Numbered from the stretch's first letter, positions 1 to 12,750 are shown. The stretch is DNA of 64,000 nt from Albula goreensis (GCA_022829145.1 CM040746.1:25232832-25296831); one strand, 5' to 3'. Numbers and translations: made by a program. Notes: generated by a model not told the origin, from the letters alone.

Positions 1-130
1 TTTTGTATAATTACATATTTCCTTTCATTAACAGCTATCAAACATTGTTAAAAGTTTAGACATAAAGACATAAAGACATATTATGACGAGGACAGGCCAT
101 TCGGCCCAACAAGGCTCGCCATTACATTAT

Positions 131-1850
131 TTAAAGAGTATCCAAAACTGCATCAAGTCTGGACTTGAACACAGAAAGGGTCTCTGCCTCAACTACATGA
201 CCTGGCAACCCATTCCATGTATTGATAACTCTTTGCGTGAAATAATACTTCCTTACATCAGTGCGGAACTTACTCTTAACTAGTTTCCATTTATGTCCCC
301 TTGTCCTACAGACTGAACTTAATTTAAAAAATTTATCGTAGCTAACCTTGTTGAGTCCCTTTATAAATTTAAAAACCTCTATTAAATCACCCCTTAGTCT
401 CCTCTTGCTGAGTCTAAATAGGTTAAGTAACTTTAGTCTTGCCTCGTAGCTTTTATGTTTCATGCCAGGAACTAATTTAGTTGCCCTCCTTTGTACTTTT
501 TCAAGAGCCTCGATATCTTTCTTATAGTGCGGTGCCCAGAACTGCACACAGTATTCCAAGTGTGGTCTGACTAAAGCATTGTATAATTTCAATATAACCT
601 CCTTAGATTTATAATCAATACTTTTGGCTATATATCCTAGCATCCTGTTTGCCTTTTTTACTGCTACAGCACACTGCCTAGATCCTGTTAGGCTTTGGTC
701 AACCATTACTCCCAAGTCTTTTTCAAATTGAGCACAATCTAGTTTACTTCCTCCCATGAAGTAGTCTTGTCTAACGTTCTTGTTGCCCACATGCAAGACT
801 TTACATTTAGTTAAGTTGAATGTCATCTGCCAGGTACCTGCCCACATATGGATGCTGTTTAGGTCTTCTTGTATTACCTTAGTTGATTCTATACTGTTTG
901 CTAGCCCCCCCAGTTTTGTGTCATCTGCAAATTTTACTATTTTACTACTAACCCCTGCATCAAGATCATTTATGTAGATAAGGAAAAGCAAAGGCCCCAA
1001 CACCGATCCCTGCGGGACTCCACTTCTCACAGGACCCTGTTCTGAAACAATTCCTCCAACAGTTACACTCTGCTTTCTACCAGCCAGCCAACTTCGAACC
1101 CACTCTGTGATAGCTCCTGATATTCCTGCAGATTTCATTTTCTCTATGAGCCTCTCATGTTGAACTTTGTCGAATGCCTTTTGGAAGTCTAAATAGATAA
1201 TGTCATAAGCTTGGTTTGCATCTAAACATGCTGTAGCTTCCTCAAAAAAGTCCAGGAGGTTTGTTAAGCATGACCTCCCTCTGCGAAAACCATGCTGGGT
1301 ATCGTTTAAGATACCATTTTGTTCTAAGAATAATTCCAAATTGTCCTAATGATGGCTTCCAGTAATTTACAAGAGATACAAGTTAAGCTGACAGGCCTAT
1401 AGTTTCCTGGATCAGTACGGTCTCCTTTCTTGTAGATAGGTACTACACTGCCTAGCTTCCAGTCATCTGGTATTTCTCCAGTTTTAAGAGATTTCTTAAA
1501 AATAACTGTCAGAGGTTTGTAGACCTCTTCCGCTAGTTCCCTGAGGACTCTTGGAAATATTCCATCAGGACCTGCAGCCTTATTTGTTTTAAGTTTTCGA
1601 AGTTTATCTAGCACTTCTGTGTCATATAAATCAATTTCCTCCATAAGACTCTGAGGACTGAGTTCTCCTGGAGGCATATGTGCGAGCCCTTCACTTGTGA
1701 AACTCTCCACAAAGTAATTGTTTAGAGTATCAGCAATAGCCTTATTATCATGAACCATAAGTCCATCCTTGTTTTTTAAACCTCTTATCTCAGCCTTAAG
1801 TGTCCTTTTCGATTGTAGTATTGGAAGAAGCGTTTGGGGTTGTTCTTTGC
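131..1850 (-). pseudogene. LINE ORF2 reverse transcriptase, frameshifted remnant
   Basis: Reverse transcriptase of the CR1-like element in at least two frames. The upstream part (to 1324) has KKGDRTDPGNYRPVSL (fingers region); the downstream part (from 1339) has LDFQKAFDKV (motif A with catalytic Asp), GVPQGSVLGPLLF (motif B) and FADDTK (motif C with the catalytic Asp pair), followed by thumb and C-terminal sequence. A frameshift near 1335 splits the two parts between the fingers and FLEQNGILND. Upstream of 1758 the frame can be followed to about 1806, where another one-base shift occurs. The active-site residues are intact but the frame is broken, so no functional protein is expected. The copy therefore looks old enough to have gathered several indels but is still easily readable. 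Confidence 0.85.
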
Positions 1851-2037
1851 ATCTAGCGCAATCTGTCTTTCCAAACGCCTTTTAGCTTCCCTTATTCCTT
1901 TCTTAACTTGAGCACGCATTTTGCTGTATTCAGTCTTGTTTGTCTCAGAGCTGTCTAACTTGAATTTCCTAAATAGTTCCTTTTATGCTTCAAACTATCT
2001 TGTAACGCCTTATTCATCCACTGCGGATGCCTATTTT

Positions 2038-2532
2038 TCAGCTTCCTTTTCGCACTTGCGGAATGAATTTACGCTGTACATCCAGGATTATCGTTTTAAA
2101 TATAGTCCACATTTCTCTTACAGTTCTACCATCTAAAAGATGTACCCAGTTTATATTTCTTGTATACTCACGCATTTTAGTAAAGTCGGCTCGTCTAAAG
2201 TTGAAAATTCTAGCATTGGAGGATGTAGTCTTAACTCGCCAAAAGACTTCAAATGTAACTACACTATGGTCACTTGTTCCAAGTGGCTCCCCTACCTCGG
2301 TACTGCAGATTCGATCAGGATTATTACATAGAACTAGGTCTAGAATTGTGTTCTCTCTTGTAGGTTGGGTAACAGCCTGTATCAGAAAACAATCATTTAC
2401 AAGATCCAGAAACTCTTCCTCACATTTACCCTGACCAGACACAGTTTCCCAATTAATTGAGGGGTAATTGAAGTCACCCATTACTACTGTCTCACCCTCC
2501 TGACATGCCAGTGTAATGTTATCAAAGATCAT
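2038..2532 (-). pseudogene. LINE ORF2 endonuclease C-terminal fragment
   Basis: A 164-codon open stretch matching the C-terminal half of an APE-type LINE endonuclease: GDFNYPSINWE (the GDFN motif with metal/catalytic residues), LDLVLCNNPD, and GTSDHSVV (the SDH motif with the catalytic His). The N-terminal half of the domain is absent because the element is truncated just beyond. It is in a different frame from the reverse transcriptase, with degenerate sequence between about 1850 and 2038. The fragment is part of the LINE, not a host gene. Confidence 0.8.
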
Positions 2533-2812
2533 CCTGTTGACACTGCTGTCAGAGGCTGGTGGCCTATAACTTATTTCATGTAGTCACATCAATAAAAAGC
2601 AAATATCAAAGAGTGTCCAATGGACAGGCAAGGATCATGGACAGCTCATCCGGAAGGATCAATGGGAACCTGCCACCCAAGGCTGACAACAACTTACTCA
2701 TGTACTTTCTCTGAAACACTTTTATAAAAATAAAAAATAAGATCATTCCAATTACAAAGAATTTTGAGCTAAAAATATTCAACCTCCTTTCAGGGGAAAA
2801 ACTCATTCTTAC

Positions 2813-5191
2813 CTTCTCACTGTTTGGAAGCGTTTGGTTCCGTTTAAAAGTGTCTACTCCATTAATACTGATCAGCTCTGCATCTGCAGGCGGAAATGGC
2901 GTGGGAAAAACCACAACGTCACTCTTCAGTGTGTCTGAGCTGAAACACACGTCATACTGCTGAGTTGATTTAGAGTAAGACCAGCTCCCATCAGGATGTG
3001 TGGTGATCACTGGGGCACTGAAACTGTTTAAACCACTGTCCTTCCTGTGGCATTGTACAGCGATTAAACCAATGAGACTCAGCAAAAATATAACTGACAC
3101 AGAGACGATAGAAATCAGAAGGTACATATTTAAATCTGAGAAACTGTCCACCTGAGTTGGTAACTGTCTGAATGATGTTTGTATTTCACCTGCACTTTCA
3201 ACAACTACAACATCAAGAGACACCGTTGCTGACAAGGAAGGTTCTCCTTGGTCAGAAATCAAAATGACCAGCGGGTGAGTCTTCAAGTCATTGTCACTCA
3301 TTCGCCTCTTAGTCCTTATTTCCCCAGTGCTGGTTCCGATCTTAAACAGACTGCTTTGATTGGGTTCAGTGATGTGGTAAGAAAGCAATGCGTTGTAACC
3401 AGAGTCTGCGTCTACAGCTCTGATCTTGGTCACAAAGTACCCCGCTTCAGCTGTGTAGGGAATGCTTTCAGTATTAACAGAGCCCTGGTCAGAATAGGGT
3501 GGGAGAATACCAGGACTGTTGTCATTCTCATCCAAGATGAAAAAATTCACAGTCACATTGCTGCTTAGAGGTGGAACACCAGAGTCTGTGGCCTGAATAT
3601 GAAACTGAAAAGTGTTCACTTCTTCATAATTAAAAGCTTGTAGGCTGTATATTTCCCCATTGGCAGAGTCAACCTTGATAGCAGATGGCAATGACGCACC
3701 TTTTGCTGAAGTTTCCAATAATAAATAGGTAATGTCTGAATTTCGATTTAAATCCGCATCAAATGCAGACACAGTGTAAATTGTAGATCCCACTGGATTA
3801 TTTTCTTTCACATAAACGTTAATCACGGGATCAGAAAAGTAAGGTGCGTTATCATTGACGTCAGAAACATGTATAATAATGACGCTGGTGTTTGAGAGCG
3901 GAGGATTACCCTCATCTGTGGCTGTGATGGTGACTTTGTACTGAGAAGCGCTCTCTCTGTCCAACGGCCCGTCAACTACTAAAGAGTAATAATTTTTGTA
4001 GTTTATTTGCAGTTTAAAAGGCAGCTGAGGAGAGATGTGACAATTCACTTTTCCGTTTTTACCTCCATCTTTATCAATAACTGACACAAGAGCTATAGCG
4101 GTGCCTACCTTTGCGTCCTCTTTTACAGCGTTCAAGAGAGATGTCACCGTTATTTTAGGAACATTATCGTTAATATCTAACACTTCAATCAACAATTTAC
4201 AGTGAGCGGACATGGGTGACTGTGCCCTATCGTTAGCTTGTACATGAATTTCAAAAGCACTATTTTCTTCGAAATCAATTTTTCCCTTAACTGTCACTAC
4301 TCCAGTATGAGGATCAATTGAAAACATATCTAGGCCATTGTCTTGCTCGAGTTTACTGAACGAGTAAGCAATTTCTCCATTTGCACCTGCGTCTAAATCC
4401 GTTGCATTTAGGGTGATAATTGAAGTTCCTGGTGGCATATTTTCAAAAACATGCACTTTATATACAGAATTGGTGAAAACTGGGGGGTTATCATTTATGT
4501 CTAAGACATTCACAATAACCTGCACAGTGCCAGATCTCGGTGGATTTCCGCCATCAACAGCAGTCAATTGGAGCTGAATTGCAGGCTGTTTCTCTCGGTC
4601 TAAAGCTTTCTGCAGCACTAACTCAGCAGATACACTCTCCCCTTTGTGTAAAGCCAGGGAAAAGTATTCATTTGGATTTAGTTTATATGTGTTTACTGAA
4701 TTTTTCCCCACGTCTGCATCGTACGCTCTATGTAAAGGAAATTTAACTCCTTGGGAGGTGTTTTCGGTTATATTAATATGTTGGGATTTTGCACGAAAAG
4801 AAGGAGCATTATCGTTTACATCCATGATATTAACTTCGATACGATAAAGGCTTAGAGGATTGTTAATAACAGCTTCGACATTTACCACACATTTGAGCAT
4901 GTTCGAACAAAGCTCCTCTCTGTCAATCCTCTCGTTAACATACAATATGCCCGTCTTTAAATTCACATCGAAATATTTCCTCTTGGAGCCTGCCACAATT
5001 TGAAACGTACGTGATTCCAGTTCCTGTATATTCAGATTTAAATCCTTGGCCACGTTTCCCACGAAGGTACCCAAGTTCACTTCCTCCGACACCGAATAAG
5101 ACAGCTGTCCAGTTACCGCTTCCCAACCACTCAGCAACAGCAGCACCAGATGATACATCACCATAGATTCCATTTGGCATGAAAAACGCAT
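2813..5191 (-). CDS. pcdha: Clustered protocadherin variable exon A1 (alpha-like, 3'-most)
   Basis: Single large exon encoding the entire extracellular and membrane part of a homophilic neuronal adhesion protein. From the chosen Met the 793 codons hold a signal peptide (about 1-28, ending AVTG before QLSYSVSEE), six cadherin repeats with LDRE, DxNDN and DxD calcium-site motifs, an EC1 Cx5C loop (LCSNMLKC), a membrane helix at about 689-713 and an 80-residue cytoplasmic piece ending TLPNSEK. The exon ends at a phase-0 donor (AAG|GTAAGA at 2812-2811). The open frame continues 65 codons further upstream, but this Met aligns with the starts of A2 and A3 and lies 224 bp below the promoter element, the same as in A2. 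The alpha assignment rests on remembered similarity of the cytoplasmic end to fish alpha exons and on cluster order. Constant exons are outside the window. Confidence 0.88.
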
Positions 5192-5414
5192 TGTTCCATC
5201 AACCGTGGCATTTACACGTGCTGAGCGGGGCGTTTCACTTGCAGAATCCCTCCAGGAGTAGCACCCACATTTATACAGTTTAAATACGAGCGAATATTCA
5301 GGCTTCCGATCCGACTCTGCGTATCTGTATAACAAAGCCCAGCATAAACTCCTCCCAGTGTCAAGTGACAGAGCGTCCACACACACACTGAAAGGAATAT
5401 TTCACTTTGTAAGA

Positions 5415-5433
5415 CAACAGAGACACCTTGTGG
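5415..5433 (-). promoter_or_regulatory. CTCF-like conserved sequence element, promoter of A1
   Basis: The plus strand reads CAACAGAGACACCTTGTGG. Its reverse complement, on the gene strand, is a close match to the CTCF core CCANNAGGTGGCAG. It lies 224 bp upstream of the A1 start, as expected of the conserved sequence element (CSE) in protocadherin promoters, and recurs at every variable exon in the window. Confidence 0.75.
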
Positions 5434-6668
5434 ATATGTCATGGAACCTGCAGCACTCTACAACTAAGATAGCTGTTTTACTGAACTAGACATAATGCTG
5501 AGCAAATGGAAAAAAAAAATCTTCGTCGCTATACAGTTTTAATATAATTATAAATAAATCATAGTAACAGCCGAATAACTATGACAACAAGAATGACTTC
5601 AGAGTCCTCAAATGAAGTGTTATATTAATCCATGTAAAAGTGACTGTTATAACATTTGTGTAATTAGCAAATTCAACAACCACGCACAGGAAAAGAAGAA
5701 ACAACATATTGAATTAATGGTTATATTGGCATGTAATGTCTCTGTTTAAGAAACTTGTTGAGGAACTGTGCCTTTAAACTACTAAATCAGTGAGTATTGA
5801 TGAAGATGAAGAAAACTGATTATAGTGGCACAAAGAAAAACAAACATAACAAATAAACCAAAATACTTTAATTCAATTGAACCAGGTTTACATGATCCTC
5901 AAAATGCCTCCCATATTCAATTCTAAAAAGGTACTGTAGTCATTGTGTGCTCGTCATAATTGGTAACATACAGAACCAACCTTTTTTAGTAACATACAGA
6001 ACCATGTGGAGCGCTTGGTTGGACAAAATGGCTTCTTATGTTCTAATGTTATAGGTGGATATATTATCATTGATTATTCTTTACTATGTAGCGTCATTTG
6101 ATGATTGGAAGGCCTAATCGATATCCTGTTCTGAGGATATCGGTGCTCGCACTTAAAACAAATTATAGAAAGCATGACTGCACACTCTATAAAGGTTCTA
6201 AAGATTGTTCTAAACAAAAGATAGTGCTTTGCTAGAAATAAAAACAGCCTTTTCGGTGCTACATAAAACTCAATTAATTTAGCGCTATGGAGCTGTTATA
6301 AATAAGGCCAAATAACCATTTGTTGGGCAATGCTTTCCCAATTGTTTTCCCACTGAGCACACATTTCGACAGAGTCTTAATGCTTTTACTTTACATCTGT
6401 TCTCAAATGACGTTGAAAATAGATGGCAAGCGATTAACTGTCATCTACAAAACAACAAAATACCGAGCGAATGTGAGGGGGTTTCAGAACCACGGACAAC
6501 TCAACACTCGCAGCTTCTCGCACGAGATGAGAAAAAGACGACTTGGTAAATGTATGCTTGCTTAAAGACTGTTTCGTAAACATGTAAAGAGACATCCCCA
6601 ATAACACTTAACATACTACCAAAATGAAGGAAATATTTGCTTTGGTTTTCTTTTGAAACTCGTCTTAC
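5434..6668. other. Intergenic segment between A2 donor and A1 promoter
   Basis: About 1.2 kb, AT-rich, with no cadherin-like reading frame. The only notable trace is a possible LINE tail at about 6005-6055. The part just left of A2 (about 6480-6668) is the A2 3' flank and resembles sequence at 13.62-13.79 kb. Confidence 0.6.
6005..6055 (+). repeat. Possible degenerate CR1-like 3' tail
   Basis: The stretch with GCGCTTGGTTGGACAAAATGG followed by TTATGTTCTAATGTTA resembles the 3' end of the LINE at the left edge (GGGCCGAATGGCC plus an ATGT-type tail) in the opposite orientation. It is short and divergent, so the call is weak. Confidence 0.3.
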
Positions 6669-9041
6669 CTTCTCACTGGTGGGGAGCGTTTGGTTCCGTT
6701 TAAAACTGTCTGCTCCATTAATGCTGATCAGCTCCGCATCTGCTGGCGGAAATGGCGAGGGGAAAACCACGACATCACTCTTCAGTGTGTCTGAGCTAAA
6801 ACACACGTCATACTGCTGAGTTGATTTAGAATAAGACCAGCTCCCGTCAGGGTGAGTGGTGATTACTGGGGCACTGAAACTGCTCAAACCATCTGTCCTG
6901 TGGCACTTGACGGCAATTAAACTAAAGAGGCTCAGCAAAAATGTAACGGACACCGAGGCAATAGCAATCAGCAAATACATATTTAAATCCGAGAAGCTTT
7001 CATCCTTTTTTGGTAACTGTCTTAACAATGTCTGTGTTTCACCTATAGTTTCAACAACCACAACATCAATAGACACAGTTGAGGACAGAGAAGGTTCTCC
7101 ATGGTCAGATATCAAAATCACAAGTGGGTGAGTCTTCAAGTCATTGTCACTCATTCGCCTCTTAGTCCTTATTTCCCCGGTGCTGGTTCCAATACGAAAG
7201 AGACTGCTTTGCTTGGGTTCTGTAATGTGATAAGATAGCAGGGCATTGTAACCAGAGTCTGCATCTACAGCTCTGATCTTGGCCACAAAGTATCCTGCTT
7301 CAGCAGAATAGGGAATGTTCTCAGTATTCACGGAGCCCTGGTCAGAATAGGGCGGGAGAATGCCAGGCCTGTTGTCATTCTCATCCAGGATGAAAACATT
7401 CACAGTCGCGTTGCTGCTTAGTGCAGGAACACCAGAGTCTGTGGCCTGAACTTGAAACTGAAATGATTTCACTTCTTCATAATTAAAAGACTGTAGACTG
7501 TATATCTCTCCACTGACTGAGTTCACTTTAATGGAGGATGAAGGTGTGCCTTTGGCCGATGCCTCTGATGAATAATAGGTTACTTGTGCATTCTCCTTTA
7601 AATCCGGATCAAATGCAGATACAGTATGAATTACAGACCCTACTGGAGTATTTTCTTTCACATACACATTAATAACTGGCTCCATAAAACGTGGTGCATT
7701 GTCGTTCACATCAGAAACTTGTACAGAAATAACACTGGTGCTGGAAAGAGATGGTGTCCCTTCATCAGTAGCTGTGATTGTGACATCATACTGAGAGATA
7801 CTCTCTCTATCCAATGGTCCATCAACTACCAAAGAGTAATAATTCTTATAATTTGTTTCCAATTTAAAAGGGAGTTCTTCAGAAATGTAACAAGTCACGA
7901 TTCCATTTTTACCACCATCTCTATCAAGAACTGAAACTAGAGCTATAGCCGTGCCTACCTTTGCGTCTTCTTTCACTGTATTCAGAAGTGACGTCACCGT
8001 GATATGAGGAGCATTATCGTTTATATCCACCACTTCAATCAACAATTTAGAGTGAGCGACCATGGGATGTAGAGCTCTGTCATTAGCTTGAATGCGAATT
8101 TCAAATGCATTATTTTCCTCGAAATCAATGACTCCCTTCACAGTAACTGTCCCTGTCTGTGAATCGATGGCGAACTTGTCTAAGACATGGTCTGTCTCAA
8201 GCTTACTAAAAGAGAACACAATTTCACCATTTGAACCTGCGTCTAAATCTGTCGCATTTAAAGTAATTATTGTTGTTCCTGGTGATGCATTTTCGAAAAC
8301 ACGAACTTTATACAAAGAACTACTGAAAACTGGTGGGTTATCATTAATGTCTACGACATCCACAATAATCTGCATTGTGCCAGATCTCGGTGGATTTCCG
8401 CCGTCAACTGCAGTGAGCAGAAGCTGAATCACAGGCTGTTTCTCTCGGTCTAAAGCTTTCTGCAGCACTAACTCAGCAGATACGCGCTCCCCTTTGTGTA
8501 CAGCCAGGGAGAAGTGTTCATTCTGACTCAGTTTATACGAGTTTATAGCATTTTCCCCTACATCTGCATCATAAGCATCTAGTAAAGGAAATCGCACTCC
8601 TGGCAAAGTTATTTCGGTAATATTAATATTTTGTGATTTTGCTCGAAAAGATGGAGCGTTGTCATTGACGTCCAAAATATTAATTTCCAGACGATGAAGT
8701 CTCAAAGGATTATTAATAACAGCTTCGACATTTAACACACATCTGAGAGATTTGGGACAAAGCTCCTCTCGGTCAATTCTCTCGTTCACGTACAAAATGC
8801 CTGTTTTTAAATCCACCTTGAAATATTTCTTCTGAGAACCATCTACTATCTGAAATGCACGTGACTCCAGCTCAGGTACATCCAGATTTAAATCTTTTGC
8901 GATATTCCCCACAAAGGTACCAGCGTTTACCTCCTCCGAAACGGAATACGAAAGCTGCCCAAAAATCGTTTCCGAACGACACAACAGCAGCAGGACCAGA
9001 GGAAACAGCACCACATATCCCTTTTGGTCAGGAGAATACAT
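6669..9041 (-). CDS. pcdha: Clustered protocadherin variable exon A2 (alpha-like)
   Basis: Single-exon protocadherin ectodomain, membrane and proximal cytoplasmic unit of 791 codons. The signal peptide ends near [11 protein letters not shown]; six cadherin repeats follow, with EC1 loop LCPKSLRC (Cx5C), then a membrane helix ([20 protein letters not shown]) and a cytoplasmic end containing [18 protein letters not shown] and closing TLPTSEK before a phase-0 donor (AAG|GTAAGA). The start is the Met of MYSPDQKG: it aligns with the A1 and A3 starts, is directly followed by the hydrophobic core, and lies 224 bp from the promoter element. An in-frame upstream Met at 9095 would add an unconserved leader. 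Its EC3-EC5 part shares a 452-bp identical tract with A3, a sign of gene conversion. The frame is intact, so the exon is presumably functional. Confidence 0.9.
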
Positions 9042-9264
9042 TGTTCCGTCAGAATTTGAAACAACATTGACAGAAAACATCCATTCAAAAACCACTCGAT
9101 CAGAATTGGGTAAATTTGAAATATCATTAATACGACTAAAACTTCAGGCCTCTGATACCATTCTCTCGCCTTGCGTCTATGTGTAACAAAGCCCAATGAA
9201 ATCTCCTCCCCCGCCAAATGAGGAGGAGCCCAGATACACTTACGAGACCATTCGCTTTGTGGGT

Positions 9265-9283
9265 CAACAGAGACACCTTGTGG
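9265..9283 (-). promoter_or_regulatory. CTCF-like conserved sequence element, promoter of A2
   Basis: The plus strand reads CAACAGAGACACCTTGTGG, identical over 19 bases to the A1 element and at the same 224-bp distance from the start codon. The flanking sequence (GTGGATA on the plus strand) is partly shared as well. Confidence 0.75.
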
Positions 9284-10374
9284 ATAAAGCATAGAACTTG
9301 CAGCAATTGTCTCAATGAAGGACAAGTTGCATAAACGGAATATACGTTCAGGGTGTTACGAAAAAGAAAAGAAAAAAAAAGCTTCCTAAGAATTCTGAAG
9401 TAATGAACCTATATGACACAAGAACACTATAAACACAATGCAGTGTAAATATGGATGATTTTAGAATCATGAACTGCTAGACCGATCTGATTGAAACTAC
9501 ACAGTAAAATGTACAGTGGTATATTAACTGTGATTCCTACTGAAATCTGCTACTGTTGAACAGAGGTCACAACTCTATCAGAGCTGGTTTAATAATTGAA
9601 CTTTTTCCTGTGTATTTATTGTCACTGTTGTTCTGTGGACTCTCCACAAGAATAAATAAATTTATAGTATCAGTCTGTAGAAAAAGAAATATCAAGGCAA
9701 GCGGAGAGACACTTCAGTAATGTGATGAAATCTTGACCTGAATTAGCCATGTTAACCAAATATGAATGGACACTTTGCAGTTCACTAACTGTGAACCAGC
9801 ACAATCACATTTTAACACTATTCAAATTACCTTTGCCACTAGAAATCTGAAAAGTGAAACTTGTTATATACAGTAAAAAAAAAAATAATAATAAAAAAGG
9901 CACACCAATACAGTCCACAGATATGTGACTGCCCATTATGCACAACTAAGTTCAGTACTTTGGCTTTGTGTCCAGACTGCTAAAATGGGGGAACCAACAC
10001 ATAGGCACAGAATAAACAAATGAGCCCTATCAGAGACTATTGCCTAGATGGGCAATTCAGTTTAATTAGAGAGTTCAACGAGAGTCAAGTTTACTCATTA
10101 GAACTTCCCTGTGTTATTATAATATTGTGAATATCAATTTAGGAGGAACTAGTGTAGGTCGCAGTGATTTTCAAATCACTTCACTGAAAATACTTTAATT
10201 AACTAAAAAGTTGCTAGCAGGTGAAGGGAAGAGCTTTCAATAGTAACAATTCAGCCACACTGCTCACTAAGAGACAATCATTCAAGAGAATTCAAAATCA
10301 GACAATTCAAAACTATATCCATGCAAAAACAAAGTGGATTATGCTTTGATAATGACTGGGAAAGCCATTCTTAC
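9284..10374. other. Intergenic segment between A3 donor and A2 promoter
   Basis: AT-rich, no coding signal. The part at about 10070-10374, just downstream of A3, is duplicated at about 13870-14174 downstream of A4. Confidence 0.6.
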
Positions 10375-12750
10375 CTTTTCGCTGTTGGGGAGTGTTTGGT
10401 TCCGTTTAAAAGTGTCTGCTCCATTAATGCTGATCAGCTCTGCATCAGCAGGTGGAAACGGTGAAGGGAAAACCACAACGTCACTCTTCAGTGTGTCTGA
10501 GCTAAAACAAACGTCATACTGCTGGGTAGATTTAGAGTAAGACCAGCTCCCATCAGGATGTGTGGTGATCACTGGGGCGCTGAAACTGCTCAAATCACCA
10601 TCAGTCCTGTGGCACTTTACAGCAACTAAACTAATGAGGCTTAAGAAAAATATAACTGATACAGAGACAATGGCGATCAGCAAATGCAGATTTAAATCTG
10701 AGAAGCTGTCAGTCTTTTTCGGTAGCTGTCTTAATGATGTTTGTGTTTCATCTGTACTTTCAACAACCACAACATCAATAGACACAGTTGAAGACAGAGA
10801 AGGTTCCCCATGATCAGATATCAAAATAATCAATGGATGAGTCTTCAAGTCATTATCACTCATTCGCCTCTTAGTCCTTAGTTCCCCACTGCTAGTTCCA
10901 ATACGAAAGAGACTGCTCCCCTTGGGTTCCGTAATGTGATAAGATAGCAGGGCATTGTAACCAGAGTCTGCATCTATAGCTCTGATCTTGGCCACAAAGT
11001 ATCCTGCTTCAGCAGAATAGGGAATGTTCTCAGTATTCACGGAACCCTGGTCAGAATAGGGCGGGAGAATGCCAGGCCGGTTGTCATTCTCATCCAGGAT
11101 GAAAACATTCACAGTCGCGTTGCTGCTTAGTGCAGGAACACCAGAGTCTGTGGCCTGAACTTGAAACTGAAATGATTTCACTTCTTCATAATTAAAAGAC
11201 TGTAAACTGTATATTTCTCCACTGACTGAGTTCACATTAATAGAGGATGAAGGTGTGCCTTTGGCCAAAGCCTGTGTTAAGGAATAGGTCATTTGTGCAT
11301 TTTCTTTTAAATCTGGGTCAAAGGCAGATACAGTATGAATTACAGACCCTACTGGAGTATTTTCTTTCACATACACATTAATAACTGGCTCCATAAAACG
11401 TGGTGCATTGTCGTTCACATCAGAAACTTGTACAGAAATAACACTGGTGCTGGAAAGAGATGGTGTCCCTTCATCAGTAGCTGTGATTGTGACATCATAC
11501 TGAGAGATACTCTCTCTATCCAATGGTCCATCAACTACCAAAGAGTAATAATTCTTATAATTTGTTTCCAATTTAAAAGGGAGTTCTTCAGAAATGTAAC
11601 AAGTCACGATTCCATTTTTACCACCATCTCTATCAAGAACTGAAACTAGAGCTATAGCCGTGCCTACCTTTGCGTCTTCTTTCACTGTATTCAGAAGTGA
11701 CGTCACCGTGATATGAGGAGCATTATCGTTTATATCCACCACTTCAATCAACAATTTAGAGTGAGCGACCATGGGTGGCTGAGCTTTGTCATTAGCTTGA
11801 ATGCGAATTTCAAATGCATTATTTTCCTCGAAATCAATGACTCCCTTCACAGTAACTGTCCCTGTCTGTGAATCGATGGCGAACTTGTCTAAGATACGGT
11901 CTGTCTCAAGCTTACTAAAAGAGAACACAATTTCACCATTTGAACCTGCGTCTAAATCTGTCGCATTCAAAGTAATTATCTCTGCTCCTACTGATGTATT
12001 TTCTAAAACACGAACTTTATATAAAGAACTACTAAAAACCGGTGGGTTATCATTAACGTCTAAGACATAAACAATGATCTGCATTGTGCCAGATCTCGGT
12101 GGATTTCCGCCGTCAACTGCAGTGAGCAGAAGCTGAATCTCAGACTGTTTCTCCCTGTCTAAAGCTTTCTGCAGCACTAACTCAGCAGATATACTTTCTC
12201 CTTTGTGTAAAGCAAGGGAGAAGTGTTCATTCGGACTCAGTTTATACGTGCTAACCGTATTTTTCCCAACATCTGCATCAAGTGCCTCTAGTAAAGGAAA
12301 TTTTACTCCTGGTAAAGTGTTTTCGGAGATGTTAACATATTGTGTTTTTGCTCGAAAGGATGGAGCGTTGTCATTTACATCCAAAATATTAACTTCCACA
12401 CGATAAAGTCTCAAAGGATTGTTAATAACAGCCTCAACGTTCACGGCACATTTGAAAGCGTCCGAACAAAGCTCTTCTCTGTCAATCCTGTCATTCACAT
12501 ATAAAATACCCGTCTTTAAATTCACTTCGAAATATTTATTCTGGGAGCCAGCTACAATCTGAAACGTATGTGATTCTAGTTCCTGTACATTCAGATTTAA
12601 ATCCTTGGCGATATTTCCCACAAAGGTACCCGGGTTCACCTCCTCCGATACCGAGTAAGTCAGCTGTCCAGAAACCGCTTGCCAAACGCACAAGAGCAGC
12701 GGGACCAGATGATGCGGTAAAATAAAATCCTTCATGTCTATAAAATACAT
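10375..12750 (-). CDS. pcdha: Clustered protocadherin variable exon A3 (alpha-like)
   Basis: Single-exon unit of 792 codons: signal peptide ([21 protein letters not shown], cleavage near VSGQLTYS), six cadherin repeats with EC1 loop LCSDAFKC, a membrane helix ([21 protein letters not shown]), and a cytoplasmic stretch with [18 protein letters not shown] ending TLPNSEK at a phase-0 donor. No in-frame Met lies further upstream before a stop, so the start is firm. The middle (EC3-EC5) is base-identical to A2 over 452 bp, while the two proteins differ in EC1-EC2, the region that sets trans recognition specificity (known for the family). Presumed product: a neuronal homophilic adhesion and self-recognition protein once spliced to the alpha constant exons. 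Confidence 0.9.

Larger units (their letters stand above)
60..2585 (-). mobile_element. 5'-truncated, inactivated CR1-like LINE retrotransposon
   Basis: A non-LTR retrotransposon copy in the same orientation as the protocadherin exons. Its 3' end is at about 60-130, where the minus strand reads a GGGCCGAATGGCCTG motif followed by a short tandem tail based on ATGTCTTT. ORF2 remnants cover the C-terminal part of an APE-type endonuclease and most of the reverse transcriptase. The element stops at about 2585, inside the endonuclease, so ORF1 and the endonuclease N-terminus are missing, as is typical of 5' truncation on insertion. Several frameshifts make it dead. It lies in the intron downstream of the last alpha-like variable exon, between that exon and the unseen constant exons. 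CR1 clade is inferred from the reverse transcriptase motifs; another jockey-superfamily clade is possible. Confidence 0.85.

Noticed and set aside
5192..5386. N-terminal extension of the A1 reading frame by 65 codons
   Set aside because: The extension has no signal-peptide character, is not shared with A2-A4, and would move the start close to the promoter element. The internal Met aligns with the other starts.
7626..7934. Plus-strand open frame of 102 codons identical to one at 11335-11643
   Set aside because: It is the antisense of the A2/A3 EC4 region, and its identity merely reflects the shared coding tract.
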